A stretch of 64,000 nt of DNA from a bacterium (lineage in GTDB: Bacteria > Fidelibacterota > Marinisomatia > Marinisomatales > JAHJCW01). The DNA is taken from contig JANQGY010000007.1 in assembly GCA_028282845.1 (NCBI GenBank), forward strand, positions 18,019 to 82,018, written 5' to 3'. The notes under the pieces are model-generated. The model was not told where the DNA came from. It saw nothing but the letters and a program-made list of their open reading frames with translations, and did no database searches. Made by a program: the position numbers and the translations under genes. Positions 46,552 through 55,151 of this stretch are shown here, piece by piece; positions within the stretch are counted from its first letter, which is position 1; each line of letters begins with the position of its first letter.

Positions 46552-47052
46552 ATGAAGATTTACCGTACCGAATTAATTTCAGATATTCAAGAAAAGTTAT
46601 TTGATATTAGTGTTAAAGAAATCAGTGTTGATGAAATAGAATTTTACTCTGATAAAATTGAAGGTGCAATGTCAATTGACTGCATGTCAAACGGTTATCA
46701 TTTGAAAGGTAATTTAAAAGTACCATACGAGCTTACTTGTGATCGTTGCCTAACCATCTTCAAAGATTTAAAAACCGTTAAATTCGATTTCATCTTAACT
46801 GATGATGCGCAATTAAAATATGATAAATCAGATGATTTAATTCATTTTCCAATAAGTGAAAATGAATTTGATTTAAATCCCTTATTCCAGGAACTAATTC
46901 AATTGGAGTTGCAAATAAAAATACTTTGTAAATCTGATTGTAAAGGACTGTGCTCTATATGTGGAATCAATTTAAATGAAAAACATTGTGAATGTAATAC
47001 CCGTACAAATTCAGGTGTCTGGGATAAGTTGAAAAATTTACAAGGGAATTGA
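46552..47052 (+). CDS. yceD: DUF177/YceD-family protein
   Basis: A 166-residue protein of the YceD (DUF177) family, which is nearly always encoded next to rpmF and has been linked to 23S rRNA accumulation. The family core LTCDRCLTIFKDLKTVKFDF and the C-terminal block NPLFQELIQLELQIKILCKSDCKGLC-type cluster are visible, followed by CSICGINLNEKHCEC, giving a set of cysteines that could bind zinc. It starts the lipid operon and precedes rpmF by 21 bases, the standard order. Confidence 0.88.
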   Translation: MKIYRTELISDIQEKLFDISVKEISVDEIEFYSDKIEGAMSIDCMSNGYHLKGNLKVPYELTCDRCLTIFKDLKTVKFDFILTDDAQLKYDKSDDLIHFPISENEFDLNPLFQELIQLELQIKILCKSDCKGLCSICGINLNEKHCECNTRTNSGVWDKLKNLQGN

Positions 47053-47073
47053 CCCAAAAGAATTGGAGTTATT

Positions 47074-47253
47074 ATGGCACTACCAAAAACCAGGCAATCA
47101 AAAGCACGCGGACGTAACCGTCGGACTCATTACAAAGCCAAAGCTGTGGCATACATGGCATGTCCACAATGCGGTGAAACAAAGATGCCGCATCATGCCT
47201 GCCCTAATTGCGGCTATTACCGAGGAAGACCTGTAATCTCTGCGGCAGAATAA
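47074..47253 (+). CDS. rpmF: 50S ribosomal protein L32
   Basis: A 59-residue L32 that is short enough to be missed by length cut-offs. It reads MALPKTRQSKARGRNRRTHY at the start, then two CxxC pairs (ACPQCGE and ACPNCGYYRGR) that form a zinc ribbon, so this is the zinc-binding C+ form. ATG 47074 has GGAG seven bases upstream. It sits between yceD and plsX, the usual arrangement that links ribosome and fatty-acid synthesis genes. Confidence 0.96.
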   Translation: MALPKTRQSKARGRNRRTHYKAKAVAYMACPQCGETKMPHHACPNCGYYRGRPVISAAE

Positions 47254-47262
47254 AATAATTAT

Positions 47263-48264
47263 ATGAAATTTGTTTTAGACGCCACAGGTGGCGATAATGC
47301 ACCGAGTGCTGCAGCACAAGGGGCAATAATGGCATTAAACGTTACCAACGATGTTGATATTGTATTAATTGGTAACAAAGCTGCTATTACAAAAGAATTT
47401 AATGACGGTATCCCCGATCGGATTTCCGTACATCACGTTACCCAAGACATTGACATGCAGGATTCAGGTGCAAAAGTAATTAAGACTAAACCTGATTCTG
47501 CAATTGTAAAAGGTGTTAGATTCGTAAAGGACGGACAAGCCGATGGATTCATCAGCGCCGGGCACACCGGGGCTGTTATGACAGCCGGCACGCTATTATT
47601 AGGACGAATTCCGAATGTCAAACGACCGGCATTGGCAGCTTACATTCATTCCGAAACCGGTGGAAAAGTTATCTGTGATGTTGGCGCCAATCCCGATGCA
47701 AAGCCTGAACATTTGCTGCAATTCGCTATCATGGCTTCTTACTATCTCGAATATGTTGAAAAACAAGAAAATCCGAAGATCGGTTTAATCAATATTGGCG
47801 AAGAATCAACCAAAGGCAATGATCTTTATAAAACAGCGCACAAATTGCTCAGCAAGGAATTGCCAAATTTCTACGGCAATGTAGAGGGGCGACAGCTCCT
47901 CGATAGTGAAGCGAATGTATTGATCTGTGATGGTTTTGTCGGCAACACTATTCTGAAATTTGGTGAGGGTTGGATGAATATATTTTATAATTCGATCAAG
48001 AAAGGTATCGCAACAAGCTTGCGTTACAAAATTGGCGGTTATCTTATAAAACCAATTTTTGAAGACATCAAAAAACGCTATGATTATGAAGAGCACGGTG
48101 GCACCCCCCTTTTGGGAGTAAACGGTATCGCCATTGTTTGCCACGGAGCCTCCGGTCCAAAGTCATTTTATAATTCCATTTTATTAGCCAAAAAAAGTAT
48201 TGATAATAAATTGATTGATTACACAAAAAACGAATTAGCAGCTCACTTGGAAGCCTTTAAATGA
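47263..48264 (+). CDS. plsX: Phosphate acyltransferase PlsX
   Basis: A 333-residue enzyme that converts acyl-ACP to acyl phosphate for phospholipid synthesis. Signatures: VLDATGGDNAPSAAAQGAI (about residues 4-22), DGFISAGHTGAVMTAGTLLLG, GKVICDVGANPDAKPEHLLQ, IGLINIGEESTKGNDLYK, CDGFVGNTILKFGEGW and the C-terminal GTPLLGVNGIAIVCHGASGP. No adjacent plsY. Overlaps fabH by four bases. Confidence 0.96.
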   Translation: MKFVLDATGGDNAPSAAAQGAIMALNVTNDVDIVLIGNKAAITKEFNDGIPDRISVHHVTQDIDMQDSGAKVIKTKPDSAIVKGVRFVKDGQADGFISAGHTGAVMTAGTLLLGRIPNVKRPALAAYIHSETGGKVICDVGANPDAKPEHLLQFAIMASYYLEYVEKQENPKIGLINIGEESTKGNDLYKTAHKLLSKELPNFYGNVEGRQLLDSEANVLICDGFVGNTILKFGEGWMNIFYNSIKKGIATSLRYKIGGYLIKPIFEDIKKRYDYEEHGGTPLLGVNGIAIVCHGASGPKSFYNSILLAKKSIDNKLIDYTKNELAAHLEAFK

Positions 48265-49244
48265 ATGCAGCAATAACAGCCACAGCAAGATATTTGCCGA
48301 AACGCGTACTATCCAATTTTGATTTGGAAAAAATGGTTGATACATCCGATGAATGGATCAGAGCAAGAACCGGAATCGAAACACGTCGTTTGGTATCTAA
48401 AGGACAGGCTTCGGCTGACATGGCAACCGAAGTCGCTAAAATATTAATGGAACGGTCAAATACAAAAAGTGATGAAATTGATCTGATAATTATTGCAACG
48501 GTAACACCGGATACGATGTTTCCTTCTACCGCAGCACGGGTACAACATAGTATTGCAGCAAAAAATTGTTGGGGCTTTGACCTCTCCGGAGCTTGTACCG
48601 GTTTTTTATATGCCCTGGAATCCGGAGCACGCTTTGTAGAATCGGGCGATTATAAAAAAGTTTTAGTCATCGGTACCGATACGATGAGCTCAATTATTGA
48701 TTATACAGACCGAAATACCTGCGTTTTGTTCGGGGATGGTGCCGGTGGTGTTCTGCTCGAACCAACTGAATCAAATAATGGCGTTCTCGATGCTCTGCTT
48801 CGGATCGACGGTTCCGGCGGGGATGCCTTGATTATGCCCGGTGGTGGTAGTCTGCATCCTCCATCGGTGGACACCGTCAATAAAAAAATGCATTATGTGC
48901 GTCAGGACGGTAAAACAGTTTTTAAGTTTGCTGTAAAAGGTATGGCGGACATCAGTTCGGATATTCTAAGCAAGAATAATTTTACCGGTGAGGATATCAA
49001 ATTATTCATTCCGCATCAGGCTAATAAACGAATTATTGACGCTGCCGCCAAGCGCTGCAAGATACCAAATGAGCGTGTGCTGATAAACATTGATAAATAT
49101 GGAAATACAACTGCCGCTACTATTCCGATCGGTTTGGATGAAGCGGTAGAGGATGGAACTTTACAGGACGGAGATATTGTTTTAACCGCTTCCTTTGGTG
49201 CGGGTTTCACATGGGGTTCAATGTTAATCAGGTGGGGAAAGTAG
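48261..49244 (+). CDS. fabH: 3-oxoacyl-ACP synthase III (FabH)
   Basis: A 327-residue initiating ketoacyl-ACP synthase. The catalytic cysteine is in DLSGACTGFLYALESG (about residue 113); the histidine is in FIPHQANKRIIDAAA (near 253) and the asparagine in DKYGNTTAATIPI (near 283). The end SFGAGFTWGSMLIRW is typical. It condenses acetyl-CoA (or another primer) with malonyl-ACP. One base separates its stop from fabD. Confidence 0.97.
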   Translation: MNAAITATARYLPKRVLSNFDLEKMVDTSDEWIRARTGIETRRLVSKGQASADMATEVAKILMERSNTKSDEIDLIIIATVTPDTMFPSTAARVQHSIAAKNCWGFDLSGACTGFLYALESGARFVESGDYKKVLVIGTDTMSSIIDYTDRNTCVLFGDGAGGVLLEPTESNNGVLDALLRIDGSGGDALIMPGGGSLHPPSVDTVNKKMHYVRQDGKTVFKFAVKGMADISSDILSKNNFTGEDIKLFIPHQANKRIIDAAAKRCKIPNERVLINIDKYGNTTAATIPIGLDEAVEDGTLQDGDIVLTASFGAGFTWGSMLIRWGK

Positions 49245-49245
49245 T

Positions 49246-50166
49246 ATGAAAAAAGCTTTTATATTCCCCGGACAAGGTTCACAGAAAGTAGAAATGGGAG
49301 CAGACCTTTATTCGACAACTGAGATTGGGAAAAAATTCTTTGATATTGCAAATACAATCATGGGAATTGACCTGACAAATATTATCCTGAATGGTCCTGA
49401 TGAGAAACTAAAGCAAACTCGTTTTACTCAACCGGCGATCTATTTAATTAGCTCAATTTTAGGAGAATTGTTGAAAAGCAAAGGTATCAAAACTGATGTA
49501 GTTGCCGGTCACAGTCTTGGCGAGTATTCAGCGTTGGCGTTCGTTGGTGCTTTTTCATTTGAGTCCGGTATGGAAGTTGTCAGGCTACGCGCTGAAAGTA
49601 TGCAAAATGCCGGCAAACAAATTCAGGGAACAATGGCTGCCATCATTGGAAGCGAAAGAGATATTATAACTGATATTTGCAAAAATTATGATAAAGGTAT
49701 AGTTCTGCCGGCTAACTTTAATGCCCCAGGACAAATAGTTATTTCAGGTGATGTGGAAGCGGTACGGGAAGTAATGGTACTTGCCAAAGATGCCGGAGCA
49801 CGGAAAGTAGTCGAATTAAATGTGAGCGGCGCATTTCACTCGCCGCTAATGACATCTGCCAAGGCAGCATTAACAGATAAACTTAACTCAATTGATATAA
49901 ATAATATTGATATACCCATTTATTCGAATGTATCGGCCAAACCGGTACAAAACTCTACTGATATCAGAAATAACCTAATTGATCAACTTGATAATGCTGT
50001 CTTATGGCAGGATATAATTACCAACATGATCAATGATAAAATATCTAACTTTGTTGAGGTCGGTCCGGGCAAAGTTTTGCAGGGACTGACTAAAAGAATT
50101 GACAGAAATGTTAATTCTACAGGCATTGAAACAAATATTGATGTAAATTCCTATACAAATGAATAA
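49246..50166 (+). CDS. fabD: Malonyl-CoA:ACP transacylase (FabD)
   Basis: A 306-residue acyltransferase. FIFPGQGSQKVEMGADLY at the start, nucleophile elbow VVAGHSLGEYSALAFVGAFS with Ser near residue 90, the CoA-carboxylate arginine in VRLRAESMQNAG, NFNAPGQIVISGDVEAV, and FVEVGPGKVLQGLTKRI. The catalytic histidine is in SGAFHSPLM near residue 199. It supplies malonyl-ACP and overlaps fabG by eight bases. Confidence 0.96.
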   Translation: MKKAFIFPGQGSQKVEMGADLYSTTEIGKKFFDIANTIMGIDLTNIILNGPDEKLKQTRFTQPAIYLISSILGELLKSKGIKTDVVAGHSLGEYSALAFVGAFSFESGMEVVRLRAESMQNAGKQIQGTMAAIIGSERDIITDICKNYDKGIVLPANFNAPGQIVISGDVEAVREVMVLAKDAGARKVVELNVSGAFHSPLMTSAKAALTDKLNSIDINNIDIPIYSNVSAKPVQNSTDIRNNLIDQLDNAVLWQDIITNMINDKISNFVEVGPGKVLQGLTKRIDRNVNSTGIETNIDVNSYTNE

Positions 50167-50902
50167 TTTAGAAAATAAAGTTGCTATTGTAACCGGAGCC
50201 TCGCGTGGTATCGGTAAATCAATTGCTGAGGGATTTGCCAAAGCAGGTGCAAAAGTAGTCTGTGTGAGCCGAACTGAGAAGGCAATCAAAGCAGTTGCGG
50301 ACAGTATTAATGCAAATGGTGGTGAAGCTATTGCAATCGTATGCGATATTTCCAATGCCGAAAGTTTTGGTGAACTAATTAAATCTGTTGCCGGGCAATT
50401 TGGAACAGTTGACATTTTAGTCAATAATGCCGGTATCACTAAGGACAATCTAATTATGCGAATGTCGGAAAGTGATTGGGACACCGTTTTAGATACCAAT
50501 TTAAAAGGTGCTTTTAATGGCACAAAAGCAGTTACGCGACAAATGATGAAGCAACGAAGCGGTAGGATAATAAACATTTCATCAGTCGTTGGTCTAACCG
50601 GTAATGCCGGGCAAGCAAATTACTCCGCATCCAAAGCCGGATTAATCGGTTTAACAAAAGCAACTGCCAAAGAATTAGCATCCAGGGGTATAACGGCAAA
50701 CTGTATTGCACCTGGATATATTGAAACAGATATGACCAATCAATTATCCGATAATATAAAAGAGACACTGATTGATCAAATACCTTTGGAACGAATCGGA
50801 CAGGCAGAGGATATAGCGCACACTGTATGTTTCTTAGCATCGGATGAAGCCGGTTATATAACCGGACAGACGATCACCGTTGACGGTGGAATGGTCATGT
50901 AA
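50159..50902 (+). CDS. fabG: 3-oxoacyl-ACP reductase (FabG)
   Basis: A 247-residue short-chain dehydrogenase. NADPH loop [20 protein letters not shown] (about residues 12-31), [18 protein letters not shown], catalytic Ser in [16 protein letters not shown], and the YxxxK pair in [20 protein letters not shown] (Tyr near 154). The end [14 protein letters not shown] is typical of FabG. Its ATG lies inside the end of fabD; acpP follows after 19 bases. Confidence 0.97.
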   Translation: MNNLENKVAIVTGASRGIGKSIAEGFAKAGAKVVCVSRTEKAIKAVADSINANGGEAIAIVCDISNAESFGELIKSVAGQFGTVDILVNNAGITKDNLIMRMSESDWDTVLDTNLKGAFNGTKAVTRQMMKQRSGRIINISSVVGLTGNAGQANYSASKAGLIGLTKATAKELASRGITANCIAPGYIETDMTNQLSDNIKETLIDQIPLERIGQAEDIAHTVCFLASDEAGYITGQTITVDGGMVM

Positions 50903-50921
50903 AATAAGAAAAGAGGTAACT

Positions 50922-51155
50922 ATGAACGTAGCTGATAAAATTAAAGAAGCAATTATTGATAAACTCGGAGTGGAAGAATCGCAAATTACTCCGGAAGCTT
51001 CTTTTATAGATGATCTTGGAGCAGATTCGCTCGACACAGTTGAATTAATCATGGCATTAGAAGAAGAATTCGACCTTGAAATTCCCGATGAGGATGCCGA
51101 AACATTGACAACTGTAAAAGCAGTAATTGATTATATCGAAGATAAAACCAAATAA
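50922..51155 (+). CDS. acpP: Acyl carrier protein
   Basis: A 77-residue acidic ACP. The 4'-phosphopantetheine serine is in [20 protein letters not shown] (DSL, near residue 37). Start is ATG 50922 with AAGAGG five bases upstream; the frame is open further upstream into fabG but without homology. Sits between fabG and fabF as in many bacteria. Confidence 0.98.
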   Translation: MNVADKIKEAIIDKLGVEESQITPEASFIDDLGADSLDTVELIMALEEEFDLEIPDEDAETLTTVKAVIDYIEDKTK

Positions 51156-51166
51156 ATTTCAGGTTT

Positions 51167-52411
51167 ATGAGTAAACCAAAGGTTGTAATTACTGGTATGG
51201 GGGCAATTGCCCCCAACGGAAACGATTTAGATGCTTTTTGGTCAGCGTTGATCAATGGTAAAAGTGGTATTGACCGGATAAGTGCTTATGATACTACCGA
51301 TCATTCGGTTACGATCGCCGGCGAAGTTAATGATTTCAATTATGAAGATCATCTTGACCGAAAAGAAGCCCGCAAACTTGACCGCTTTACCATCTTCTCG
51401 CTCGTAGCTGCCGAAGAGGCAATCAATAATGCTCGTTTGGATTCAGGCAAATTGGATAGTGACCGGATCGGCGTGATTCTTGGTTCCGGTGTCGGAGGTG
51501 TTGCAACTTTAGTTGAACAGCAGATGACCCTGCATGAACGTGGTCCCAAACGTGTTTCGCCGCATTTTGTACCAAAAATGATTGCTAACATTGCGGCCGG
51601 GCATATCGCAATCAAATGGAATCTCAAAGGACCTAATCAAACTGTAGTATCCGCATGCGCTTCCGCAACCGATGCCATTGGGATAGCATTGCGTTTAGTT
51701 CAAGCCGGTGATGCAGATGCAATCATAACCGGAGGTTCGGAAGCTAGTGTGCTGCCATTGACCATTGCCGGATTTGCCAATATGCGTGCTCTCTCTACTC
51801 GTAATGATGACCCGCAAGCTGCAAGTCGGCCTTTTGATCTCGATCGCGACGGCTTTGTATTAAGCGAAGGTAGTGGTATTTTGATCATTGAAACCGAGGA
51901 ACATGCTATTAAACGAAATGCACCGATTATCGCTGAAATTGCCGGCTATGGCGCTTCCGATGATGCATTCCATGTAACCCAACCTTCGGTTGGAGGAGAA
52001 GGCGGCGCCAAGGCAATGCAGCGTGCCATCGCTGATGCCGGTATTAATCCGGAGGATATTGATTATATCAATGCACACGGCACATCAACACCTTATAATG
52101 ACAAGAATGAATCAAGCGGAATTAAAATGGTCTTAGGAGAGCACGCCAAAAAGGTTAAAATCAGTTCATCTAAATCAATGACCGGACATTTACTCGGTGC
52201 CAGTGGGGCGATTGAAGCAGTTGCTTCGGTAAAGGCTATTGAAGAACAACTTGCTCCACCTACAATAAACTATACCACTCCTGATCCTGAATGTGATCTG
52301 TATTACATACCAAACAAAGCCGAATCTTTTGAAATAAATAATGTGATGTCCAATTCCTTCGGGTTCGGAGGGCATAACGGAGTTTTAATATTTAAGAAAT
52401 ATAATCCTTAA
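51167..52411 (+). CDS. fabF: 3-oxoacyl-ACP synthase II (FabF)
   Basis: A 414-residue elongating condensing enzyme. Catalytic cysteine in TVVSACASATDAIGIALRL (near residue 165), first histidine in YINAHGTSTPYNDKNES (near 305), second histidine in SSKSMTGHLLGASGAIEAV (near 342), and the terminal NSFGFGGHNGVLIF. Normal length and ATG start. The gene for RNase III begins about ten bases after its stop. Confidence 0.97.
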   Translation: MSKPKVVITGMGAIAPNGNDLDAFWSALINGKSGIDRISAYDTTDHSVTIAGEVNDFNYEDHLDRKEARKLDRFTIFSLVAAEEAINNARLDSGKLDSDRIGVILGSGVGGVATLVEQQMTLHERGPKRVSPHFVPKMIANIAAGHIAIKWNLKGPNQTVVSACASATDAIGIALRLVQAGDADAIITGGSEASVLPLTIAGFANMRALSTRNDDPQAASRPFDLDRDGFVLSEGSGILIIETEEHAIKRNAPIIAEIAGYGASDDAFHVTQPSVGGEGGAKAMQRAIADAGINPEDIDYINAHGTSTPYNDKNESSGIKMVLGEHAKKVKISSSKSMTGHLLGASGAIEAVASVKAIEEQLAPPTINYTTPDPECDLYYIPNKAESFEINNVMSNSFGFGGHNGVLIFKKYNP

Positions 52412-52421
52412 TAGGTTTTCC

Positions 52422-53129
52422 ATTATCAATTTTTTACAAAAATATTTTCGTAAAAAAAATGATTTTTCAGTTCTTGAAAAAATAATCCAATACCGATTCC
52501 ACAATTTAAACTTATTAGAGCAGGCATTTACGCACCGCTCATACAATTCGGATCCAATCAAAAATTATGAAAGATTGGAATTTCTCGGCGACTCCGTATT
52601 GGATATAATTATCAGTAAATTGCTTATGGCAGAATTCCCGGCTGGCGATGAAGGATTATTGACCAAAAAACGGGCTGCTTTAGTACAGAGGAGTTTTCTA
52701 GCATCAATCGGAGTTTCATTAAAACTGTTACACTATTTACGGATTGATCAGGGCATTGATATTTCTCAAAACAAAGTAGCCAAGAAACAAAATGCCAATT
52801 TGGTCGAAGCTTTAATAGGTGCCGTATATTTGGACGGTGGATTGACCCCATGCCGGGAATTAGTAAGAAGGCTGCTTTGGTCTCAGCGCAATGAAGCGTG
52901 GAAACTAACTAATTATAAAGGACGATTAATCGAATATTGCCATGCCAATGCCTTGGATAATCCAATTTTCCATACGATTAATGTTACCGGACCCGACCAT
53001 GATAAAGTTTATGAGATACACGTACAAATTGGCGAACGTGTGTTTCCAGGAGCAATCGAATCAAATAAAAAAGCGGCAGAACAAACTGCCGCTTCCAATG
53101 CCCTATCTATCTTAAGCGGGTACGATTAA
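52422..53129 (+). CDS. rnc: Ribonuclease III, apparently started from ATT
   Basis: A double-strand-specific endoribonuclease that processes rRNA precursors. The catalytic domain needs sequence from well upstream: LLEQAFTHRSYNSD and the signature YERLEFLGDSVLDIIISKLL, then NLVEALIGAVYLDGG; the dsRNA-binding domain runs YKGRLIEYCHANALDNPIFH to ESNKKAAEQTAASNALSIL. The frame is open from 52389, yet holds no ATG, GTG or TTG before TTG 52575, which falls inside the active-site signature and would give a dead 184-residue protein. The best candidate is ATT 52422, with AGG six bases upstream (52413-52415), giving 235 residues. A sequencing indel in the A8 or T6 tracts is the alternative. Follows fabF and converges on the sugar isomerase gene with a two-base gap. 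Confidence 0.85.
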   Translation: MINFLQKYFRKKNDFSVLEKIIQYRFHNLNLLEQAFTHRSYNSDPIKNYERLEFLGDSVLDIIISKLLMAEFPAGDEGLLTKKRAALVQRSFLASIGVSLKLLHYLRIDQGIDISQNKVAKKQNANLVEALIGAVYLDGGLTPCRELVRRLLWSQRNEAWKLTNYKGRLIEYCHANALDNPIFHTINVTGPDHDKVYEIHVQIGERVFPGAIESNKKAAEQTAASNALSILSGYD

Positions 53130-53131
53130 TC

Positions 53132-54175
53132 TCAATTAATTTTTTCCAAAGCTTGCTTCAACCTATCAATATTTTTTACCGGTGATGGATCGGTATCATG
53201 TAAAATTGCACACCAATAGCTTAACCAATCACCAAAATTTATCAGATCAAGCAATCTTTCAGTCTTAGTGTTGCCTTCGGCGCGGACTTCATGTTGCATA
53301 ATACCCATATCATTCAATATTTCTTTGGTGATATCCTGACGCGCCTTGATCCTCGGATTGTCATTTTTGTCACGCAGCCAAATCACGGATAATTCGCTTA
53401 ACAGATCAGGATTATTGCCCCATCCTATGATTTCATTATGATTTAATTCAGGCAACTCATTGTGGTAGGCAAGCATTTTGGAATTCTCACACAATTGCCC
53501 CTTCCATCGCAAAGCGACGACACCGGTTGTATCGGTAACGCCGTAAATAATTGGTATCATTCCGTAAATTTCCTTGGCCATTTTGAATATCGGATTATCT
53601 GATTCACCAACCGAATAACTTTCCCGCTTACTTTCGAGCACACTGACGGTTTCATTCAATTCAGAAATTATTTTCTCAGATACAAATCCGATTTTATTAA
53701 GTAAATATAAAATCGGAACAAATGAATACGCCAAGGCGGCACGCGGTTGCAATCCTCCTGGAATTTTTATCAGATCGTAGTCATTCTCAGCTAATTGTTC
53801 CGATAATTTTCCGCCTGTTGATATTCCGCAAATTTGAGCACCTTTCTTAACCGCATCTTTATATGAGCCTAATGCTTCCTCCGTATTCCCGGAATAGGAT
53901 GAACAAATAACTAATGTTTCCTCATCAATCCAATTTGGCAGATCATAATTCCGATTTACATAAAATGGGATTTTTAGTTCATCGCTGATGATTGCTTTTA
54001 TTACATCGCCACCGATTGCAGATCCGCCCATTCCGGTTAAGACTATATTCCTTATCTTTGAAAAATCATTTTTTAGTTCAATTTTTTTACCAGTAACAAG
54101 GGCTTCCTTGATTTGATCCGGAAAATGATATATAGCCCCGAACATATCCTGTGGATCAATTTGCGATTTATCCAT
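53132..54175 (-). CDS. Bifunctional phosphoglucose/phosphomannose isomerase
   Basis: A 347-residue SIS-domain protein. The first SIS fold holds VLTGMGGSAIGGDVIKAI (about residues 42-59) and VICSSYSGNTEEALGSY (about 85-101); GGLQPRAALAYSFVPILYLL and YHNELPELNHNEIIGW belong to the PGI/PMI branch, with the ERLL-like C-terminal helix TERLLDLINFGDWLSYW. Members isomerise glucose-6-phosphate and mannose-6-phosphate to fructose-6-phosphate. Start at ATG 54175, one base after the prenyl synthase stop. The phosphohexomutase two genes upstream fits a shared hexose-phosphate role. Confidence 0.88.
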   Translation of the reverse strand: MDKSQIDPQDMFGAIYHFPDQIKEALVTGKKIELKNDFSKIRNIVLTGMGGSAIGGDVIKAIISDELKIPFYVNRNYDLPNWIDEETLVICSSYSGNTEEALGSYKDAVKKGAQICGISTGGKLSEQLAENDYDLIKIPGGLQPRAALAYSFVPILYLLNKIGFVSEKIISELNETVSVLESKRESYSVGESDNPIFKMAKEIYGMIPIIYGVTDTTGVVALRWKGQLCENSKMLAYHNELPELNHNEIIGWGNNPDLLSELSVIWLRDKNDNPRIKARQDITKEILNDMGIMQHEVRAEGNTKTERLLDLINFGDWLSYWCAILHDTDPSPVKNIDRLKQALEKIN

Positions 54176-54176
54176 A

Positions 54177-55151
54177 TTATTTCTTCCTTTTCCAAACATA
54201 TTCTGTTAATTGCTCTAAATGAGCACGATTATCTTTTGGTATAATATTCAAATTCTTCTGAGCAGCCTCAGTATAATTTTGAGCAATCAGCTTAGCTTCT
54301 TCAAGAATACCGGTTGTTTCAAAATAATTCCTCAATTCAATTAATGCCTCATCTATTTCTTTTTGATTAACTGAATCCCACATTTTTTGCCAATTTGAAG
54401 CATTATTTTGTCGGGCAAGGACAGTTAAAATGGTTTGTTTGCCCGCAATCAGATCGCTCCCTAAGCTCTTTCCCATTGATTTAGGATTACCAAATATTTC
54501 AAAAATATCATCCTGAATTTGGAATGCAATGCCAAGATTTAACCCGTATGATCTTAGTTCATTTATTATTTCGTCAGGCTGATTACCTAAGATGCCACCG
54601 AGTTCAGCACAAAAACCGATCAACCAACCGGTTTTCTTTTTGATCATTTTTAGATATTGATCGAAGACAACTTTAGTATTATGCTCAAATTCTTTATCGT
54701 AAGCCTGTCCCTCACAAACATACAAGGTCGCCTTGTTAAACGCATGGACTGCCTTCAAAGGATTTACCGATACCTTGGTAATTAAGATTTGGGCAATTGC
54801 ATAGATCCCATCACCGGCTAGAATTGCCGTTGATTCGTCCCATTTTGTATGGACAGTTGCTTTGCCATGACGAATACTGTCTTGATCCATAATATCATCA
54901 TGTACAAGCGTAAAATTGTGCAATAATTCCACCGCTAAGCCGGCATTCAGCAAGTCTTCAGAATTTGCCTTGTACGCAGTCCCGATCAGATTTACGATTA
55001 TCGGACGAAGGCGTTTCCCCTTGCCAGCCATAATATATCTGATTGGATCATAAATATATTTTGGTTCCGAGTCTAACGGAAAATTATTCAACTGCCTGTT
55101 GAATTTATTCCGTAACTCTTCAATGTGATTTAGGAAAGTATCAGTGACCAA
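54177..55151 (-). CDS. Trans-isoprenyl diphosphate synthase
   Basis: A 324-residue polyprenyl synthetase. Aspartate-rich motifs are LVHDDIMDQDSIRHGKATVH (first DDxxD-type, near residue 84) and FQIQDDIFEIFG (second DDxxD, near 212); IMAGKGKRLRP binds isopentenyl diphosphate. Chain length (C15, C20 or longer) cannot be read with certainty. The start is TTG 55151, supported by GGAG seven bases upstream and an eleven-base overlap with the mutase gene. The association with sugar-phosphate enzymes is unexplained. Confidence 0.87.
   Translation of the reverse strand: MVTDTFLNHIEELRNKFNRQLNNFPLDSEPKYIYDPIRYIMAGKGKRLRPIIVNLIGTAYKANSEDLLNAGLAVELLHNFTLVHDDIMDQDSIRHGKATVHTKWDESTAILAGDGIYAIAQILITKVSVNPLKAVHAFNKATLYVCEGQAYDKEFEHNTKVVFDQYLKMIKKKTGWLIGFCAELGGILGNQPDEIINELRSYGLNLGIAFQIQDDIFEIFGNPKSMGKSLGSDLIAGKQTILTVLARQNNASNWQKMWDSVNQKEIDEALIELRNYFETTGILEEAKLIAQNYTEAAQKNLNIIPKDNRAHLEQLTEYVWKRKK

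Noticed and set aside
52459..52485. ATG at 52459 as the RNase III start
   Set aside because: It is in a different frame and meets a stop after eight codons, so it could only serve if the sequence has an indel.
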